A DNA stretch of 35,396 nt, from positions 1-35,396 of the forward strand of contig JAILRH010000201.1 of NCBI GenBank assembly GCA_024698345.1, written 5' to 3'. The notes under the pieces are model-generated. The model saw only the letters and a list, made by a program, of their open reading frames with translations, searched no databases and was not told the origin of the DNA. Every line of letters starts with the position of its first letter. Position 1 is the first letter of the stretch. Source of the DNA: Lachnospiraceae bacterium (lineage in GTDB: Bacteria; Bacillota; Clostridia; Lachnospirales; Lachnospiraceae). Below, in pieces: positions 32,500-35,396 of this stretch. Both the position numbers and the translations under genes were made by a program.

Positions 32500-32885
32500 G
32501 ATATAAAGGCAGTCAGACGGTAGAGATGGCAATTATTTTTCCCACAATATTCTTAACTGTGGCAGTAATAGTGCTGTGGGGACTTTATATTCATGATGCG
32601 ACAAAAATGCAGGCAGGTGCATACAGCAGAGCAGTAAGCTTATCCTACAATGAAGACAGGGCAAAAGGAGAAACGCAGAATGTAATTACTTTTTTGTACA
32701 AAAATAAAACTGAGAAAATAGAGAAAAAGGGTAATACAAAAGTTCAGTATATAGGAAGCCTCAAAAAGCATCTTATGATGTTTGGAGGTATGGTTGAAAA
32801 TGGTAGTATCATTCAGACAGCGGAAGCTGAGAGCAGATTCAAAATTGAGTATCTGTATATTGGGAGATTGATTTGTGGAGGGTAG
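32493..32885 (+). CDS. tadE: TadE-like pseudopilin
   Basis: This 130-residue minor pilin-like protein has the N-terminal segment MERYKGSQTVEMAIIFPTIFL. It can be cut after glycine to give SQTVE with glutamate at +5, the TadE signature, and is followed by one hydrophobic helix and a short extracytoplasmic domain. TadE-like proteins are processed by the Tad prepilin peptidase and are required for pilus biogenesis. The ribosome site GGGGAG (32481-32486) is inside the last copy of the 29-bp repeat array, so repeat-number changes could affect translation. The FHA gene starts 3 bp after its stop. Confidence 0.85.
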   Translation: MERYKGSQTVEMAIIFPTIFLTVAVIVLWGLYIHDATKMQAGAYSRAVSLSYNEDRAKGETQNVITFLYKNKTEKIEKKGNTKVQYIGSLKKHLMMFGGMVENGSIIQTAEAESRFKIEYLYIGRLICGG

Positions 32886-32887
32886 AG

Positions 32888-34057
32888 ATGGTTGTTGACT
32901 TAAGAGAAGATATAAACAATAAATATCTGGTAATAAAAATAGGAGCGGGTTCAGACAGTTATGAATTAAAGATGTTAGAACATAATAAAGTTGATATGAT
33001 ATGTCCAATGTCGGTAAGAGAAATAAACGATGAAATGTTTGTTTATTATGATATATCCGGAAAAGTCAGTTTAGAGAGCAGGGTAGAAAATGAAAAGTTA
33101 ACATTGGATTTAATTGAAAAGTTAGTGGCTGAAATAAAAAAACTGAAAGAACAATTGTATCAGTACATGATAGATGCAGACCGCATAATGATTGATCCAA
33201 AATATATTTACTTTGAGAAAGCAGATAATAAATTTCAGTATTGCTGTAACTTTGATAAACAGGAAGGTGGAGTTGCATCACTAAGACAACTTGCGAATTT
33301 TTTTATTGAGAACGCAGACCACAGTGACAGGGAAACGGTAATAATGGCTTATGGGCTCCAACAATACGTTAATTCTAATGAGGATATAACAATTGAAAAA
33401 ATATCGGAATATATTTATAGCAATAAAAAGAACAGTGTGGATATTCCAAGTGACGGTGAAGAAACAGATTTTTATTCAGAAAGTGGGCTTTGTGAAAAGA
33501 ACAACTCTGTGAGAAATGATGAAAATATCGATGATTCTTTATTTTGTGGTGAATCCGGTAAAGCTCAGGAAAGGGAGACAAAAAATATAATAGAGATGTT
33601 TTTTGATAAGCTTTTTAAGAAAAGTGACAGATATGTTACTTCAGATGAAATGATGTGTATGGTTTCGGAAGAAGAGGTGAATTATGGTGAGCAAAAAAAT
33701 CAAATGCCAGAAGAAATAGAAGAAATAGAGGAGACTGTATTGCTTAGAAGCAATGTGCTGCAAATAGGTGTTGTACTAAAAAGTACTGATGTAGAAAGCA
33801 TGGAAACTATAATTCCAAATACATATCCCTGCATTATTGGAAAAAGCAAAAAAAGTGCGGATTATATAATTGATGATAAGGCAGTGAGCCGTGTACATTT
33901 AAAGATAGAACAGACAGAAGAGGGATTTGCAATTGAAGATTTGAACTCAACGAACAGGACGTATCTTAATGGAGAGATACTTCCCCCACATGTTCTGACA
34001 GAAATAAAGATTGGAGATTTGATAGGAATAGCAGACAAAGAGTACGTAGTATGCTAA
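32888..34057 (+). CDS. FHA-domain protein of the Tad locus
   Basis: This 389-residue protein has a conserved N-terminal region (about 1-170), probably of the DUF6382 type seen in Clostridia Tad loci, an acidic linker, and a C-terminal FHA domain (about 310-389). The FHA signature is clear: CIIGKSKKSADYIIDDKAVSRVHLKI and IEDLNSTNRTYLNG. FHA domains bind phosphothreonine, so the protein may link pilus assembly to Ser/Thr kinase signalling; no kinase is in the window. No signal peptide or membrane helix is visible, so it is cytoplasmic. ATG 32888 has GGAGGG at 32877-32882; the upstream in-frame TTG is less likely. Confidence 0.9.
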   Translation: MVVDLREDINNKYLVIKIGAGSDSYELKMLEHNKVDMICPMSVREINDEMFVYYDISGKVSLESRVENEKLTLDLIEKLVAEIKKLKEQLYQYMIDADRIMIDPKYIYFEKADNKFQYCCNFDKQEGGVASLRQLANFFIENADHSDRETVIMAYGLQQYVNSNEDITIEKISEYIYSNKKNSVDIPSDGEETDFYSESGLCEKNNSVRNDENIDDSLFCGESGKAQERETKNIIEMFFDKLFKKSDRYVTSDEMMCMVSEEEVNYGEQKNQMPEEIEEIEETVLLRSNVLQIGVVLKSTDVESMETIIPNTYPCIIGKSKKSADYIIDDKAVSRVHLKIEQTEEGFAIEDLNSTNRTYLNGEILPPHVLTEIKIGDLIGIADKEYVVC

Positions 34058-34085
34058 TACAATCATGCTTTTTTATAAAAAACCA

Positions 34086-34114
34086 TTGAAACATTAGCGT
34101 TCAACTTCTATAAT
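34086..34114 (+). promoter_or_regulatory. Sigma-A promoter of the sirtuin gene
   Basis: TTGAAA (34086-34091), a 17-bp spacer and TATAAT (34109-34114) lie about 50 bp before ATG 34165. An overlapping second TATAAT is at 34115-34120. It separates the sirtuin gene from the pilus operon. Confidence 0.8.
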
Positions 34115-34164
34115 TATAATATATGACTATGCGTTGCAGTATTATTTAAGGAGAGCGGATTTAG

Positions 34165-34887
34165 ATGGATGAAAAAGTATTAGAATTGAAGCAAATAATC
34201 GAGGGCAGTGATAATATCGTATTTTTTGGCGGTGCGGGAGTTTCTACTGAAAGTAACATTCCGGATTTCAGAAGCGTTGACGGACTATATAATATCAAGT
34301 ACAAGTATTCACCGGAAGTTATTCTGAGTCATACTTTTTATAAAGAGCATCAGGAAGAGTTTTATGAATTCTACAGGGATAAGATGATATTCCCTGATGC
34401 AAAGCCAAACAAGGCACATCTTGCACTTGCAAAGCTTGAAGAGATTGGCAAGCTGAAGGCTGTTGTTACACAGAACATTGACGGACTTCATCAGTTAGCA
34501 GGAAGCAAGAATGTATTTGAACTTCACGGAAGTATTTTTAGAAACTACTGTGAGGAATGTGGTAAGTTCTATGACTTGAAAGCTATTACGGAATCAGAAG
34601 GTGTTCCAAAATGTTCATGTGGCGGAACCATTAAGCCGGATGTAGTTTTATATGAGGAAGGTCTTGATCACAAGTTGCTCGCTAATGCCATAAAGGCAAT
34701 AATGGCAGCAGATGTGCTTATCATTGGAGGAACATCACTTGCGGTATATCCTGCAGCAGGTCTTCTTGACTATTTTAAGGGAAGCAAGGTTGTTCTTATC
34801 AACAAAGACGAAACTTCAAAGGACGGAAAAGCTGATCTGGTTATCCATGACAGCATAGGAGAGGTATTATCACAGATTATTGAGTAA
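34165..34887 (+). CDS. cobB: NAD-dependent protein deacylase (Sir2/CobB)
   Basis: This 240-residue sirtuin removes acyl groups from protein lysines using NAD. Motifs in order are FFGGAGVSTESNIPDFRS (NAD site), TQNIDGLHQLAG, the catalytic histidine in FELHGS, zinc cysteines CEEC and CSCGG, KPDVVLYEE and IIGGTSLAVYPAA. Length matches bacterial class sirtuins. The lack of the Y..R pair typical of desuccinylases near the acyl pocket could not be judged reliably. AAGGAGAG precedes ATG 34165. The gene has its own promoter and appears monocistronic; its relation to the Tad genes is probably only positional. Confidence 0.96.
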   Translation: MDEKVLELKQIIEGSDNIVFFGGAGVSTESNIPDFRSVDGLYNIKYKYSPEVILSHTFYKEHQEEFYEFYRDKMIFPDAKPNKAHLALAKLEEIGKLKAVVTQNIDGLHQLAGSKNVFELHGSIFRNYCEECGKFYDLKAITESEGVPKCSCGGTIKPDVVLYEEGLDHKLLANAIKAIMAADVLIIGGTSLAVYPAAGLLDYFKGSKVVLINKDETSKDGKADLVIHDSIGEVLSQIIE

Positions 34888-35003
34888 TACCGGGAACAAA
34901 TGTAGTAAAATGTCTGCATGTGTATTTTAATTTCATATTATATATATTATTATTTTTTGGCATCCGATTTTGTCGCAAAATTTTAGTTTCCTACTTCTTT
35001 GTT

Positions 35004-35041
35004 TTGACAAATTTCTCCTAAATGGTTGTGATATCATTTAG
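35004..35041 (+). promoter_or_regulatory. Possible promoter with inverted repeat
   Basis: A perfect TTGACA (35004-35009) is followed by CTAAATG (35018-35024) and CATTTAG (35035-35041), an inverted repeat with a 10-bp spacer placed where the -10 region should be. The -10 itself is weak (GATATC near 35030, spacer 20). It is about 25 bp upstream of the last ORF. The operator function is inferred. Confidence 0.4.
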
Positions 35042-35064
35042 GCAAGTTAAGGCAAGGAGGAATT

Positions 35065-35274
35065 ATGATAGAGATGATTTATAATGAAAAGGAAACTGAT
35101 AATTCAGGCGAAATTAGGGTGCCAAAAAATATTAGACAGATTGGTGAACCATCCCACAAGAGAAAAATATATATTGAAGATTATGTAGTTAACACAATAA
35201 AAAAACAAAATGACGGTGATGAGACGGTAAAGTATGGTTTGCTTCTTCGCCATATATTTCCGGTAAGGAAATGA
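35065..35274 (+). CDS. Short ORF, probably truncated conserved N-terminus
   Basis: This 69-residue ORF has a strong ribosome site (AAGGAGGA) and a promoter-like region upstream. VPKNIRQIGEPSHKRKIYIEDYVVNTIKKQ resembles, from memory, the N-terminus of longer Lachnospiraceae proteins of unknown function. The typical continuation is missing: after KYGLLLR the frame gives HIFPVRK and stops. The 120 bp that follow contain no obvious continuation in another frame. It is probably a degraded gene, but a genuine short protein is possible. Sequence beyond the window edge might change this view. Confidence 0.45.
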   Translation: MIEMIYNEKETDNSGEIRVPKNIRQIGEPSHKRKIYIEDYVVNTIKKQNDGDETVKYGLLLRHIFPVRK

Positions 35275-35396
35275 ACTCAATTAAGAAACTCCATCTGGAT
35301 AATTTGCCGTAAGATTAATAAAATCTTAAATATTCTTATTGTAAATAAAGTGGAAATAATAACATGAAAAGTGTTATATTAATTAGGGACAAAAAC

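Noticed and set aside
34069-34082. T6-ATA-type AT palindrome as terminator of the pilus operon
   Set aside because: It is purely A/T, without a stable GC stem, so termination cannot be supported.

Overview
The window looks like a chromosomal segment of a low-GC, Gram-positive anaerobe, most likely a Lachnospiraceae-type gut clostridium. The evidence is AT-rich DNA, strong AGGAGG-type ribosome sites, sigma-A promoters close to TTGACA-N17-TATAAT, a monoderm-style Tad pilus locus with a DUF5702-type protein and no outer-membrane secretin, a gut-type GH2 beta-glucuronidase, and secreted proteins with lysine-rich C-terminal FN3-like domains. All genes lie on the + strand except a hemolysin III homologue. 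The species cannot be named from sequence alone.

Region 1 (about 0.2-13.7 kb) is the most unusual part: a co-directional block resembling an undescribed natural-product cluster. In order it encodes an NRPS-like adenylation-carrier didomain, a three-gene ABC-2 exporter, a nucleotidyltransferase-fold protein, a fusion of a CYTH triphosphate-tunnel domain with a butirosin-BtrH-like/C39-like domain, a radical SAM/SPASM enzyme, an SDR dehydrogenase, a second radical SAM/SPASM enzyme, a nucleoside phosphorylase-like protein, a third radical SAM enzyme, a degenerate nucleoside-diphosphate-kinase-like protein and a HAD-fold protein. A terminator closes it at 13.7 kb. The combination suggests that an amino acid is loaded on a carrier, passed to a partner by the BtrH-like protein, tailored by radical chemistry and redox steps, and exported. 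Several proteins belong to nucleotide- or phosphate-handling folds. I found no obvious precursor peptide.

Region 2 (13.8-23.8 kb) is mainly housekeeping and surface genes: a Wzm/Wzt-type polysaccharide ABC exporter, MTA/SAH nucleosidase, an unknown membrane protein, glucose-6-phosphate isomerase, two adjacent secreted proteins with related C-termini, beta-glucuronidase, and hemolysin III on the minus strand. Bidirectional terminators and several good promoters separate these units.

Region 3 (24.0-34.1 kb) is a Tad (Flp) pilus operon: TadZ-like, TadA, TadB, a TadC with a large predicted extracytoplasmic insertion, an Flp1-like pilin, a DUF5702-type protein, a TadE-like protein with a duplicated cysteine module, a prepilin peptidase, a second TadE-like pseudopilin, and an FHA-domain protein. 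A sirtuin gene with its own promoter follows. The window ends with a short, probably truncated ORF. Intergenic regions repeatedly carry short tandem duplications (periods 22, 23, 29, 29 and 35 bp), several of them next to promoters or start codons.
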